From NCBI GenBank assembly GCA_947498985.1, contig CANMMF010000004.1:248001-312000 (forward strand): a stretch of DNA of 64,000 nucleotides, in the 5' to 3' direction. Source of the DNA: an uncultured Paracoccaceae bacterium. GTDB taxonomy: Bacteria > Pseudomonadota > Alphaproteobacteria > Rhodobacterales > Rhodobacteraceae. Positions 27,163-35,860 of this stretch are shown one piece after another (position 1 is the first letter of the stretch; each line of letters begins with the position of its first letter). Under the pieces are notes generated by a model, which ran no database searches, had not been told where the DNA came from, and was given only the letters and a program-made list of their open reading frames with translations. Made by a program: the position numbers and the translations under genes.

Positions 27163-28473
27163 TCACTTCTTTGTTGTCGCGCTGCGCAGGAAGGCCACCA
27201 GATCGGCCCGGTCCTGCGCCCCGGCGATCACCTGCATCGGCATCTTGGAGCCAGGAATATAGTGATCCGGGCCTTCGTCGAACAGCGCGTCGATTGTGGT
27301 CTCGTCCCAGACGATATCCGACCCGGTCAGCGTATCGGAATAGAAATACCCCTCGACCGCACCCGCGGGCCGCCCGAAGACGCCGTAAAGCGTGGGCCCG
27401 GCCTTGCGCGACGGACCGGCCTCGAGCGCGTGGCAGATCGAGCATTTGCGCATGAATTGCCGCTCGCCATTGGGCATGCTGTCGGGATCTCGCAGAAAGC
27501 TGCGTTGCTGGCCCATGGTGCCGTCAAACGTATCGAGCAGCGCCACCGGCCAGGCATAGACCACGTCATCGAGCCCGCCGGCAAAGATCGTCTGTCCGTC
27601 GGGCGAGAAGGCCAGCGCCCAGACCGGGCCTTGCCGGGTGGCGCGGAAATCGCGGGTGATGCGCCAGGTGACGGTATCGATTATCATGATGAAGCCATGC
27701 CCGTCGCCCACGGCGATCTGCCCTGTTTGCGCGTTATAGTCCATTGACAGGATCGGACGCCGGTCGAGCGTAAAATCCGCGATCTCGTCGCCTTCGGGTG
27801 TGACGACCCGCGTACCGCCATCGACCGCGCCATAGGCGATCCAGCGGTCAGTGACGATCATCTGGTTGATCCCAAAGCCGTGGCGGACGATGGTTCGGGG
27901 GCTGAAGCTGCCGTCCGAGTCTTCCCAGACCCGCAACGTCCCATCAGACGACGTCGAATAGAGCGCCCCGTCTGTGCCGAAGCCGACATCGGTGACATTG
28001 GATTGATGACCAAGAAGATGCCTCTCGTCCGACATCTCGAAGGTGTCCTGCGCGCCAGTTTCGATTGTGGAGTTCAAAATCAGTTTGAGAGACCCGTCCC
28101 AGCTGGCCGATGCGATGCGCCCGCTTTCGGCGTGCGCCGCGATCGCGGCGACCTTGCCCTGGTGGCGCGCGATTTCGACTGGCCCGGCCCCGCCGAACCA
28201 CATCAAGACACGGAAATCGTCGCCGCCGCTGAGGATCATCCCGGGCATCGGGACGTGAACCGCGACGACCGCGGCCTCGTGCCCTTCCAGCCATTGCGGC
28301 TCTGCCCCGTCCCAGAGCCCCACCGAATTATCAAAGCTGGCACTCACAAGCCGTCCATCGGACGCGACAGCAAGCCCCATGATCGGGCCGCCATGGCCTT
28401 TGAGCGTGGTGAACTCCTCTGCCCCGACGGGCAGCGTCGTCAAAAGCAACAAGAGAGCGGCAAGCGCACGCAT
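27163..28473 (-). CDS. WD40-repeat / cytochrome c fusion protein
   Basis: The 436-residue product has a signal peptide (1-18, 'LLLLTTLPVGAEE') and a WD40-type beta-propeller of about six or seven blades (about 20-320, e.g. 'LKGHGGPIMGLAVASDGRLVSASFDNSVGLWDG'). A class I cytochrome c domain follows with heme motif 'CSICH' (about 340) and candidate axial Met in 'IPGSKMPMQV'. It is predicted to be periplasmic. Its ATG overlaps the gamma-subunit stop as TGATG, so it is translationally coupled to the formate dehydrogenase genes. I infer an electron acceptor or docking partner for the enzyme. Confidence 0.85.
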   Translation of the reverse strand: MRALAALLLLLTTLPVGAEEFTTLKGHGGPIMGLAVASDGRLVSASFDNSVGLWDGAEPQWLEGHEAAVVAVHVPMPGMILSGGDDFRVLMWFGGAGPVEIARHQGKVAAIAAHAESGRIASASWDGSLKLILNSTIETGAQDTFEMSDERHLLGHQSNVTDVGFGTDGALYSTSSDGTLRVWEDSDGSFSPRTIVRHGFGINQMIVTDRWIAYGAVDGGTRVVTPEGDEIADFTLDRRPILSMDYNAQTGQIAVGDGHGFIMIIDTVTWRITRDFRATRQGPVWALAFSPDGQTIFAGGLDDVVYAWPVALLDTFDGTMGQQRSFLRDPDSMPNGERQFMRKCSICHALEAGPSRKAGPTLYGVFGRPAGAVEGYFYSDTLTGSDIVWDETTIDALFDEGPDHYIPGSKMPMQVIAGAQDRADLVAFLRSATTKK

Positions 28474-29744
28474 CACTCGGCCGGCGATCGCTCGGCGAGC
28501 GCGCGGTTGTCCTCGTGCATCTGCTTGTCCTTGACGCGCTCGTACCAGATCGAATGGTGCTGATGCGCCCAGGCTTCGTCGACCTCGCCCGAGCCCATGG
28601 CGTCATAGGCCCCCTCCATCCCGACCGACCCGATATAGATATGCGCGATGATGATCGCCATCAGCACGAAGCTGACAATCGCGTGCCAGGCCTGCGCCAG
28701 CGCCATTTCCTCTTGCGGGGCAAGATCGGTGGGCAAGCTGCCCAGCCCGACCCAGCCCGGCATGCCGAGATCGTTCATCACCGCAAAGGTCTTGGCAAAG
28801 AGCGGCAGCTCGAACGGAAAGAGCAGCGACAGGCCCGACACGGAGATCGAGCCGCCAAGCAGGATCACCGACCAAAAGATCAGCTTCTGGCCCGCGTTGA
28901 ACTTCTTGGCGGGCGGGTGTTTGGAGCCGATGATGCCCCCGGCCTGCGCAAACCACTTGAGGTCGGTGCGGTCCGGCAGGTTGTGCCAGACCCACATCAC
29001 GAAGACCATCACCAGCGCCAGCATGAACGCCCAGGAGACGTTGTTGTGTATGAATTTGGAGCCGATCAGCAGGGTCGAGTTGAACTCCTTGCCCACGTAA
29101 GGCGCGATGAACCAGCGCCCGAAGAGGCTGAGCAGCCCGGTGATGCCGAGCAGGATGAACGACGCGGCAAGGATCCAGTGCGCCATGCGCTCGACAAACT
29201 GAAAGCGGGTGACGGTGCGGCCGGTTTTCTCGCCGTCGATGCGGATGCGGCCGCGCAGCAGGAAAAACAGGATCAGAAAGCCTACGGTGCCAAGCAGCAG
29301 ATAGCCGCCATAGATCTTCAGCGGGCCCTGGCGAAACTCGTACCAGGCCATGCCGCCATCCTGCATCAGCACCTTTTCCACATCGCCGCCCGCCGAGACG
29401 GTGATGTTGGCCTCGTCAAAGCGCAGCGCGCGCCAGAGCTCGGGGTCCGACGCGCCGCCCAGCGTGCCAAGCTGGCTGGCGATGCCCGCGGCAGTGTTGT
29501 CTTCGCCGAAGTCGCGCCGGAATTCGTTGTCCACCGGCTCTCCGCGCTGTCGGCGCAGGATGTCCTCCAGCGTCTGCGCGCCGCCGGTGGCGGAGCGGTC
29601 GGGCGCGGCGGCCCGGGCCGGGTCGGCGGCCTCTGCGACCCCCGGGGCCTCTGCGGCCTCCTGCGCGGTGGCGGGCCCGGCAAAGGCAAAGAGCAGGGTC
29701 AGAAGCAAGGCGGCGAGTGAGCGAAGCATTCTCTTTTTCTCCAT
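28473..29744 (-). CDS. formate dehydrogenase gamma subunit (cytochrome b556)
   Basis: Integral membrane di-heme cytochrome b that takes electrons from the beta subunit to quinone. The 423-residue protein has a signal-like first segment, a ~110-residue periplasmic extension not found in E. coli FdoI, one membrane segment at about 140-160 and then the four-helix cytochrome core. The core has candidate heme histidines in 'VERMAHWILAASFILLGITG', 'FIHNNVSWAF', 'AWHAIVSFVLMAII' and 'AHIYIG'. The start at 29744 overlaps the preceding stop as TGATG; the ATG at 29729 (five codons later) is an alternative. The N-terminal extension is rich in Ala/Glu/Asp and its role is unclear. Confidence 0.88.
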   Translation of the reverse strand: MEKKRMLRSLAALLLTLLFAFAGPATAQEAAEAPGVAEAADPARAAAPDRSATGGAQTLEDILRRQRGEPVDNEFRRDFGEDNTAAGIASQLGTLGGASDPELWRALRFDEANITVSAGGDVEKVLMQDGGMAWYEFRQGPLKIYGGYLLLGTVGFLILFFLLRGRIRIDGEKTGRTVTRFQFVERMAHWILAASFILLGITGLLSLFGRWFIAPYVGKEFNSTLLIGSKFIHNNVSWAFMLALVMVFVMWVWHNLPDRTDLKWFAQAGGIIGSKHPPAKKFNAGQKLIFWSVILLGGSISVSGLSLLFPFELPLFAKTFAVMNDLGMPGWVGLGSLPTDLAPQEEMALAQAWHAIVSFVLMAIIIAHIYIGSVGMEGAYDAMGSGEVDEAWAHQHHSIWYERVKDKQMHEDNRALAERSPAE

Positions 29745-30301
29745 CAGCGGCGGGACAGGACCGCTGCATATGTGTCGAATCCCAGCCTGTCGGCGATCTC
29801 GACCGGGACGTGCATCCGTGACGGCATTCCAGAAAGTAGGATGCCATCCTGACAGGGAAAGGACAGGTCGCTGTCCAGTGCCTGGCGAAAGTGGAACCGG
29901 CCGGAGGTGAACATCGGCTCGTAATCCACCAGCGACAGCGTCGCCTGGCAGATCAGCGCCTTGGTCCGGCGGTCGAAATATCTGATAACACCGGCGGTCT
30001 CGCCGATATCCTCGGTCAGGGCGAGCACCGCATGGATCCCGGTCGTGGGGATCGCGCCGGTCCAGCGGGTGTCTTCCGGATCGGTCTGTTCGGGGCGCAG
30101 ATCTTCGGGCATGAAATCCGGCTTGCCGCGCCTGGCCTCCGGGGTGCGGTCCCCGGCTTCGGTGGTCACAGCGGGCTGCTGCGGGGCGGACGGCGCGCCG
30201 GTGTCCTGCGCAATCCCCGGTGCTGCGATGAGCGCCGCAAGCAGCGCCGCACAGGCCGTGCAACGACCGGAAAGGGGAAAGGATATCAACAGCTTGACCA
30301 T
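29744..30301 (-). CDS. secreted protein of unknown function between beta and gamma subunits
   Basis: The 185-residue product has an N-terminal signal (about 1-31, 'AALLAALIAAPGIAQ'), a Pro/Ala/Thr-rich linker and a compact C-terminal domain with two cysteines ('ALICQATL' and 'LSFPCQDG') that could form a disulfide or bind a ligand. I do not recognise the family. It is translationally coupled to the gamma gene (TGATG) and follows the beta gene in the operon, so a role in assembling or anchoring the periplasmic enzyme is plausible but unproven. Confidence 0.65.
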   Translation of the reverse strand: MVKLLISFPLSGRCTACAALLAALIAAPGIAQDTGAPSAPQQPAVTTEAGDRTPEARRGKPDFMPEDLRPEQTDPEDTRWTGAIPTTGIHAVLALTEDIGETAGVIRYFDRRTKALICQATLSLVDYEPMFTSGRFHFRQALDSDLSFPCQDGILLSGMPSRMHVPVEIADRLGFDTYAAVLSRR

Positions 30302-30404
30302 GTCAGTGCGGATTCCAGATGCGCGGGTTCACAGCCCCGGTCATCGATGACGAAGCCATCCGCCAAAGTCTGGCGGTGACGGACCGTCACATGCGGGAAA
30401 CAAG

Positions 30405-30434
30405 CGGAGGGCGAGGCGCAGGCCCCGCCCTCCG
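30405..30434 (-). other. strong intra-operon hairpin after the beta-subunit gene
   Basis: CGGAGGGCG and CGCCCTCCG form a perfect 9-bp stem with a further GG/CC pair inside and a small loop. It lies 13 bases downstream of the beta-subunit stop, in the 145-bp gap before the next operon gene. There is no real T run after it, so it looks more like an RNA-processing, stability or partial attenuation site than a full terminator. Confidence 0.65.
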
Positions 30435-30446
30435 GTCAGAACGGGA

Positions 30447-31040
30447 TCAGCCGTCCCTTTGGCCGTAGGCGGAGCCCCAGCCCCAGGCACCCGAGCCGAA
30501 GCCACGGGCCACCACACGCTCGCGGTAGATGTTGGCGACGATGTCGCCATCCCCTGCCAGCAGCGCCTTGGTGGAGCACATCTCGGCGCAGATCGGCAGC
30601 TTGCCTTCGGCGATCCGGTTGCGGCCATACTTGGCGAACTCGGCGGTGGAGTGGTTGTCCTCCGGACCACCGGCACAGAAGGTACACTTGTCCATCTTGC
30701 CGCGGGATCCGAAATTGCCCGCCTGCGGGAATTGCGGCGCGCCGAACGGGCACGCGTAGAAGCAATAGCCGCAACCGATGCACAGATCCTTGGAGTGCAG
30801 GACCACACCTTCCTCGTTCTGGTAGAAGCAATCCACCGGACAGACGGCCATGCAGGGCGCGTCCGAACAGTGCATGCACGCGACCGAGATCGAGCGTTCA
30901 CCGGGCGAGCCGTCCTGGATCGTCACCACGCGGCGGCGGTTGATCCCCCAGGGCACCTCGTGCTCGTTCTTGCACGCTGTGACGCAGGCGTTGCACTCGA
31001 TGCAGCGCTCGGCGTCGCAGAGAAACTTTGCTCTTGCCAT
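30447..31040 (-). CDS. fdh3B: formate dehydrogenase FDH3 beta subunit (4Fe-4S protein)
   Basis: Electron-transfer subunit linking the alpha subunit to the cytochrome b. The 197-residue protein has four cysteine groups consistent with four 4Fe-4S clusters: 'CIECNACVTACKNEH', 'CMHCSDAPCMAVCPVDC', 'CIGCGYCFYACPFG' and 'CTFC...CAEMC'. It is shorter than E. coli FdoH and has no C-terminal membrane helix, so it must be held by the alpha and gamma subunits. It begins 12 bases after the alpha stop. Confidence 0.93.
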   Translation of the reverse strand: MARAKFLCDAERCIECNACVTACKNEHEVPWGINRRRVVTIQDGSPGERSISVACMHCSDAPCMAVCPVDCFYQNEEGVVLHSKDLCIGCGYCFYACPFGAPQFPQAGNFGSRGKMDKCTFCAGGPEDNHSTAEFAKYGRNRIAEGKLPICAEMCSTKALLAGDGDIVANIYRERVVARGFGSGAWGWGSAYGQRDG

Positions 31041-31052
31041 TCTCTTTCCTCC

Positions 31053-34000
31053 TTACGCTGGCATGATCTTGCAGAGAGTACACTTGGTCTCCTGCATCTG
31101 GGTGACGCTGTCATAGCCATAGGTCTGAGCGGTGTTGGTGCTCTCGCCAAGGACATAGGGGTCCGCCCCGTCGGGGTATTTGGACCGCTGATCCTCGCCC
31201 TGGAAATGGCCGCCGAAGTGGAAGGGCATGAAGGCCACGCCTTCGCCCACCCGCTCGGTCACCATCGCCATGACCTTGACCTTGCCGCCTTCGGGCCCTT
31301 CGACCCAGACCTGCGCGCCGTCCCGCACCCCGATGTTGTTGGCATCGCGGGGGTGGATTTCGACGAACATGTCCTGCTGCAGCTCGGCCAGCCACGGGTT
31401 GGAGCGCGTCTCGTCACCGCCCCCCTCGTATTCCACAAGGCGCCCCGATGTCAGGATCATCGGATAGTCCTTGGAGAAGTCCTGCTTCTGGATCGAGGCA
31501 TACATGGTCGGCAAGCGGTAGAACTTGCGGTCCTCGTATGTGGGGTAGTCTGCGACCAGATCGCGGCGGTTGGTGTAGAGCGGCTCGCGGTGGACGGGCA
31601 CCGGGTCGGGGAACGTCCAGACGACCGCGCGGGCCTTGGCGTTTCCGAACGGCGCGCAGCCATGCTTGATCGCAACCCTCTGGATACCGCCCGAGAGGTC
31701 GGTCTTCCAGTTCACTTTGCTGACCTTCTCGTTGTAGTCCGACGGGAAGGGCGACATGGACTGTTCGCCGACCTCTTCGGCATCGCCCTGAAGGCCCTGC
31801 GCCTGCGTCAGCTTGCCGTCAGCCGCATCGGCATCGCCATCTGCAGCCGCCGTGGCTTCGGTGGCTTCGCCGTCATCGGCCTCGCCCACACCGTCCTCGA
31901 TCGTCAGACCGACGGTCCGCGCCATGATGCGCTTCTCCTCGTTCGTCAGATCGCCGTCCCAGCCCAGATCCACCAGCATCTGGTAGGTGAATTCGGGATA
32001 TCCGTCCTGGATCTCCGAGCCCACCGAATAGACGCCTTCGGCCAGAAGGTTGTCGCCATCCCGTTCGACGCCAAAGCGCGCGCGGAAGGTCAGACCGCCT
32101 TCTGCCACCGGTTTGGACATGTCGTAGAGGTTCGGCGTGCCCGGGTGCTTCATCTCGGGCGTGCCCCATGCCGGCCAGGGCATACCGTAGTAATCGCCAT
32201 CCGCCGGGCCACCGATGGCCTGAAGCGTCGTGCGATCGAAGGTATGCTGGTTTTCCATGTGCATCTTGATCCGCTCGGGGCTCTGACCGGTATAGCCGAT
32301 GGTCCACATGCCGCGATTGATCTCGCGGAGCGTGTCCTCGACATTGGGTGTCAGCCCGTCGTCTTCCAGCGCGATATTGCGGAAGATCCGGTCGTGGAAG
32401 CCGAACTTCCGGGAAAAGAGCGCGATGATCTCCTGATCGGGCTTGGACTCGAACAGCGGATCGATGGTCTTCTCGCGCCATTGCAGCGACCGGTTGGAGG
32501 CGGTGACCGAGCCGTAGGTCTCGAACTGGGTCGAGGCCGGCAGCAGGTAGACGCCATCGGTGCGGTCATGCAGCACGGCAGAGACGGTGGGGAACGGGTC
32601 GATCACGACCAGCATGTCCAGCATCTCCATCGCCTTTTTCATCTCGACCATACGGGTCTGAGAGTTCGGCGCGTGACCCCAGAGCACCATGGCGCGAACG
32701 GCGTTCGGCTGATCGGTGTTCTCGGGATCCTCCAGCACGCCGTCGATCCAGCGGCTGACCGGGATGCCCGTGAGGTTCTGCAGCGACTTTTCCTTGCCGT
32801 CGGCACCGGTGGTCTTGGCGAACTGACCGGCGAGCCATTCGGGATCCTCGTCCCAGACACGCGCCCAGTGACCCCAGGCCCCCGCCGAAAGGCCGTAATA
32901 GCCGGGCAGCGTGTGGCTCAGGACACCGAGGTCGGTTGCGCCCTGCACGTTGTCATGGCCGCGGAAGATGTTGGTGCCGCCACCGGACGTGCCCATGTTG
33001 CCAAGCGCCAGCTGCAACACGCAATAGGCGCGCGTGTTGTTGTTGCCGTTGGTGTGCTGGGTGCCGCCCATACACCAGATCACGGTGCCGGGACGGTTGT
33101 TGGCCATGGTGCGCGCCACGCGGCGCAGCTGGCTGCCGGGGGCCCCGGTCACGCGTTCGACCTCTTCAGGTGTCCAGCGGGCCACTTCTTCCTTGATCTG
33201 GTCCATGCCCCAGACACGGGTGCGGATGAACTCCTTGTCCTCCCAGCCATTGTCGAAGATGTGCCACAGGATACCCCAGACCAGCGCCACGTCAGTGCCG
33301 GGCCGGAAGCGGACATATTCATCCGCATGCGCCGCGGTGCGCGTGAAGCGCGGATCGCAGACGATGACCGGGGCGTTGTTCTGCTCCTTGGCCTTCATCA
33401 GGTGCAACAGCGAGACCGGATGCGCCTCTGCCGGGTTGCCGCCAATGATGAAGATGGCCTTGGAATTGTGGATGTCGTTGTAGCTGTTGGTCATGGCGCC
33501 GTAGCCCCATGTGTTCGCAACACCCGCAACCGTGGTCGAATGGCAGATCCGGGCCTGGTGATCCACGTTGTTCGTGCCCCAATAGGCGGCGAACTTGCGG
33601 AAGAGATAGGCCTGTTCGTTGGAATGCTTGGCGCTGCCCAGCCAATAGACGGAGTCAGGCCCGCTTTCCTCGCGGATATTCATCATGCCGTCGCCGATCT
33701 CGTTGATCGCCTGTTCCCAGCTGATGCGCACCCACTCGCCGTTTTCCTTCTTCATCGGGTACTTGAGACGGCGCTCGCCATGCGCGTGCTCGCGCACCGC
33801 GGCCCCCTTGGCGCAATGGGCACCGAGGTTGAACGGGCTGTCCCAGCCGGGCTCCTGCCCGGTCCAGACGCCGTTCTGCACTTCGGCCACCACCGTGCAG
33901 CCGACAGAGCAATGCGTACACACCGTCTTGCGCAGCTCCACCGCGCCATTGGCAGCACTCTGGGCGCTGGCCTGCTGGACTGTTCCCCCCGTGGCCGCGA

Positions 34001-34136
34001 TGGCGGCAAGGCCGCCGATGGCCAGACCGGATCCGCGCAGGAACGCGCGCCGGTCAACCGAAGCGTTGCCCGCCTCGGAAAGGATCGAAACCCTCTGGGG
34101 GCGTCGCGCAACCCCGTTGGTCTTTTTCCTCAACAT
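31053..34136 (-). CDS. formate dehydrogenase alpha subunit (Mo/W-bis-MGD, Cys type)
   Basis: Catalytic subunit oxidising formate to CO2. The 1027-residue protein has a Tat signal ('DRRAFLRGSGLAIGGLAA', Arg29-Arg30) and a 4Fe-4S motif with cysteines 73, 76, 80 and 108. The metal ligand is Cys198 ('ARICHSTTV') where E. coli FdnG has selenocysteine, followed by the usual cofactor-binding domains. Residues about 744-782 form an Asp/Glu/Ala-rich low-complexity insert. GGGAG precedes the ATG. The Tat signal puts the enzyme in the periplasm. The metal (molybdenum or tungsten) cannot be told from the sequence. Confidence 0.95.
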   Translation of the reverse strand: MLRKKTNGVARRPQRVSILSEAGNASVDRRAFLRGSGLAIGGLAAIAATGGTVQQASAQSAANGAVELRKTVCTHCSVGCTVVAEVQNGVWTGQEPGWDSPFNLGAHCAKGAAVREHAHGERRLKYPMKKENGEWVRISWEQAINEIGDGMMNIREESGPDSVYWLGSAKHSNEQAYLFRKFAAYWGTNNVDHQARICHSTTVAGVANTWGYGAMTNSYNDIHNSKAIFIIGGNPAEAHPVSLLHLMKAKEQNNAPVIVCDPRFTRTAAHADEYVRFRPGTDVALVWGILWHIFDNGWEDKEFIRTRVWGMDQIKEEVARWTPEEVERVTGAPGSQLRRVARTMANNRPGTVIWCMGGTQHTNGNNNTRAYCVLQLALGNMGTSGGGTNIFRGHDNVQGATDLGVLSHTLPGYYGLSAGAWGHWARVWDEDPEWLAGQFAKTTGADGKEKSLQNLTGIPVSRWIDGVLEDPENTDQPNAVRAMVLWGHAPNSQTRMVEMKKAMEMLDMLVVIDPFPTVSAVLHDRTDGVYLLPASTQFETYGSVTASNRSLQWREKTIDPLFESKPDQEIIALFSRKFGFHDRIFRNIALEDDGLTPNVEDTLREINRGMWTIGYTGQSPERIKMHMENQHTFDRTTLQAIGGPADGDYYGMPWPAWGTPEMKHPGTPNLYDMSKPVAEGGLTFRARFGVERDGDNLLAEGVYSVGSEIQDGYPEFTYQMLVDLGWDGDLTNEEKRIMARTVGLTIEDGVGEADDGEATEATAAADGDADAADGKLTQAQGLQGDAEEVGEQSMSPFPSDYNEKVSKVNWKTDLSGGIQRVAIKHGCAPFGNAKARAVVWTFPDPVPVHREPLYTNRRDLVADYPTYEDRKFYRLPTMYASIQKQDFSKDYPMILTSGRLVEYEGGGDETRSNPWLAELQQDMFVEIHPRDANNIGVRDGAQVWVEGPEGGKVKVMAMVTERVGEGVAFMPFHFGGHFQGEDQRSKYPDGADPYVLGESTNTAQTYGYDSVTQMQETKCTLCKIMPA

Positions 34137-34271
34137 GTTCTGTTCTCCCTCCTCGGTGCCGGACCCGGCACCGGGCTACGAAAAGATGAGACCGTCGGGC
34201 GTCACGCAACCAGTCGTCTCACCGGCTTGCCTCGTCCGAACGCTGTCGGGCGGAGCGGTCTTTTCAGCGTC

Positions 34272-34457
34272 TCAGAACTTGGCCGAGGCGAGATAGGCGC
34301 GGGTATGCGCGGTGTCCTGCATCTTCGTCGATGTCAGGTCGGGCTCGGCGGCCTCTGCCTGCGTCCCGCTGGTCGCCACCGCCACCGCCGCAATCGGCGC
34401 CGTGGTCCCGGCCAGTTTCAGAAAATCGCGGCGCGAGGCCTCTTTCTTCTGTGTCAT
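34272..34457 (-). CDS. small formate dehydrogenase-region Tat-signal protein
   Basis: The 61-residue product starts 'MTQKKEASRRDFLKLAGTTA', a clear twin-arginine signal with the S-R-R-x-F-L-K motif, and has only about 30 residues after the signal. It matches the known family of tiny Tat proteins found next to periplasmic formate dehydrogenases. Its role is unknown; it may assist export or assembly of the alpha subunit. AAGGAGG precedes the ATG at 34457. Confidence 0.85.
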   Translation of the reverse strand: MTQKKEASRRDFLKLAGTTAPIAAVAVATSGTQAEAAEPDLTSTKMQDTAHTRAYLASAKF

Positions 34458-34534
34458 CAAGTGTCCTCCTTGATGTGGTCGACGGTTGCCCGCCCTTGTG
34501 TCCGCCCCTTCCGGCGCGAACGGTTCTGCGCGGC

Positions 34535-35158
34535 TCACGCCGCGCTCATCCGGAAGGCCTCGCCTTCGATCTCCATGAAGACCCGCCCCACGGTGGCGAC
34601 GGGTGCATAAAAGACCGAGTTCCTGGCCCCCTCCAGATCCGAAAAGAAATGCGCGGCCCAGGGGCCGATATGCTTGTTGAAGAAGGTCTTCTGGCTGCCC
34701 AGATCCGCCGGCACGCCGAAGCGGCCGACAATCATCGCGCCCATCATTTCCATCAGGCTGGCGATGTTGTCCTCGGGCTCGAACACCGTTTCAGCCCGCG
34801 CCAGCCCGCGCGCGGCCATGTCCTGGCGCAGCGAGGCCAGCGGCTTTTCGTTGAGAAACCCGGTGAGGTAATAGCTGGCATAAGGCAGCAACTCGCCGCG
34901 GCCGAGGCCGATGAAGAGCTTGTTATACTCGCTTTCCACCGATTTGGGTTTGCTGAGAGCGGCCACCTTCGCCAGCGTCGCAATCGCCTGACCGAGATCG
35001 CTGTCATCACCCGAAAGGCTCGCGGTCTGCGCCAGCAGCATCTCGTCGGGCGGGCCGGACAGGATCACGCCGAGGAAATTGTAAAGATCCGCGCGCAGGC
35101 GGTCCTCTTCGGCAATCTCGATGGTCGGGGCGGTCGCGGTCATGTCGTCCTCGCTCAT
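34535..35158 (-). CDS. TorD/DmsD-family molybdoenzyme chaperone
   Basis: The 207-residue all-helical protein has the TorD-family features 'LRADLYNFLGVILSGPP' near the N-terminus and the motif region 'EYNKLFIGLGRGELLPYASYYLTGFLNEKPL', followed by 'FEPEDNIASLMEMMGAMI' (the E-P-x-D-H/N-type signature). Such chaperones bind the Tat signal of the alpha subunit and hold it for cofactor insertion. The start overlaps the DUF3306 stop as ATGA; a second ATG at 35143 with GAGG upstream is an alternative. Confidence 0.87.
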   Translation of the reverse strand: MSEDDMTATAPTIEIAEEDRLRADLYNFLGVILSGPPDEMLLAQTASLSGDDSDLGQAIATLAKVAALSKPKSVESEYNKLFIGLGRGELLPYASYYLTGFLNEKPLASLRQDMAARGLARAETVFEPEDNIASLMEMMGAMIVGRFGVPADLGSQKTFFNKHIGPWAAHFFSDLEGARNSVFYAPVATVGRVFMEIEGEAFRMSAA

Positions 35159-35805
35159 GTGGCGGCCTCGTCAAAGGTAAAGCGCATCCGGCGGCTGCCG
35201 GGGGTCAGCACAGCCATATCTTGCGCCGGATCGGGCTCCGGCGCCGAAGTGCCGTCCGGGGTCCGGGCAACCATGGCCTCCGGCGGCTCCGGCGCCTGCT
35301 CGGCCACGGAATCGGGCGTTGAACCGGGCGCGGGATCGGGCGCGGTTTCGATCTCTGCCGCGTCGCCCGCCTCCACCCGTGCCAGCGCTGCGGCCTTTTC
35401 CTCCGCCTCTTTCGCGTAGGCCTCGATGGATTTCAGCATGCCCTTGCCGACCTGATAGGCGGTCTGCATGTTCTCGACCACGGTGGCGCTGTCGGTGAAA
35501 TCCTCGCCGTAATCGACCAGCCCGTCGACATTGGCCAGCACCGGGTTGAGACGCCAGAGCCTGCGCAGCGCGCGTGTCTTGAGCCGCTGCGGCAGGGCCG
35601 CTTTCAGCAGCTCCCGGATCTCCGTGGCGCTGTCCATCACGTCTGGATCGCGCAGGTTCAGCTCATTCAGAAGCTCTGCGTCGCTGCGCGCGGCCAGCTG
35701 TTCCTCTTCGGCGGCCTTCTCCGCGCTGACGCGATCGGCCTCCTCGGCGCGCTCTTCGGCTTCGACCGCGGCGCGGCGGCGGGACCAGAACCCGGTGTCG
35801 CTCAT
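35155..35805 (-). CDS. DUF3306 family protein
   Basis: The 216-residue protein begins 'MSDTGFWSRRRAAVEAEE', the family N-terminus. A charged helical stretch follows (to about 40), then the conserved core 'LLNELNLRDPDVMDSATEIRELLKAALPQRLKTRALRRLWRLNP'. A Pro/Ala/Glu-rich tail completes it. DUF3306 is found almost only beside formate dehydrogenase genes. I infer a cytosolic assembly role, with no direct evidence. The ATGA overlap couples it to the TorD-like gene. Confidence 0.85.
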   Translation of the reverse strand: MSDTGFWSRRRAAVEAEERAEEADRVSAEKAAEEEQLAARSDAELLNELNLRDPDVMDSATEIRELLKAALPQRLKTRALRRLWRLNPVLANVDGLVDYGEDFTDSATVVENMQTAYQVGKGMLKSIEAYAKEAEEKAAALARVEAGDAAEIETAPDPAPGSTPDSVAEQAPEPPEAMVARTPDGTSAPEPDPAQDMAVLTPGSRRMRFTFDEAAT

Positions 35806-35860
35806 GATACCGCCCCGCGCTGTTGCGTGGCCCGATGGGCGGCCTGCCGATCCCCGCGTC

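Noticed and set aside
30459-34610. 1383-codon plus-strand frame opposite the formate dehydrogenase alpha and beta genes
   Set aside because: The minus strand encodes well-matched formate dehydrogenase subunits with all cofactor cysteines; the plus frame has the composition of an antisense shadow.
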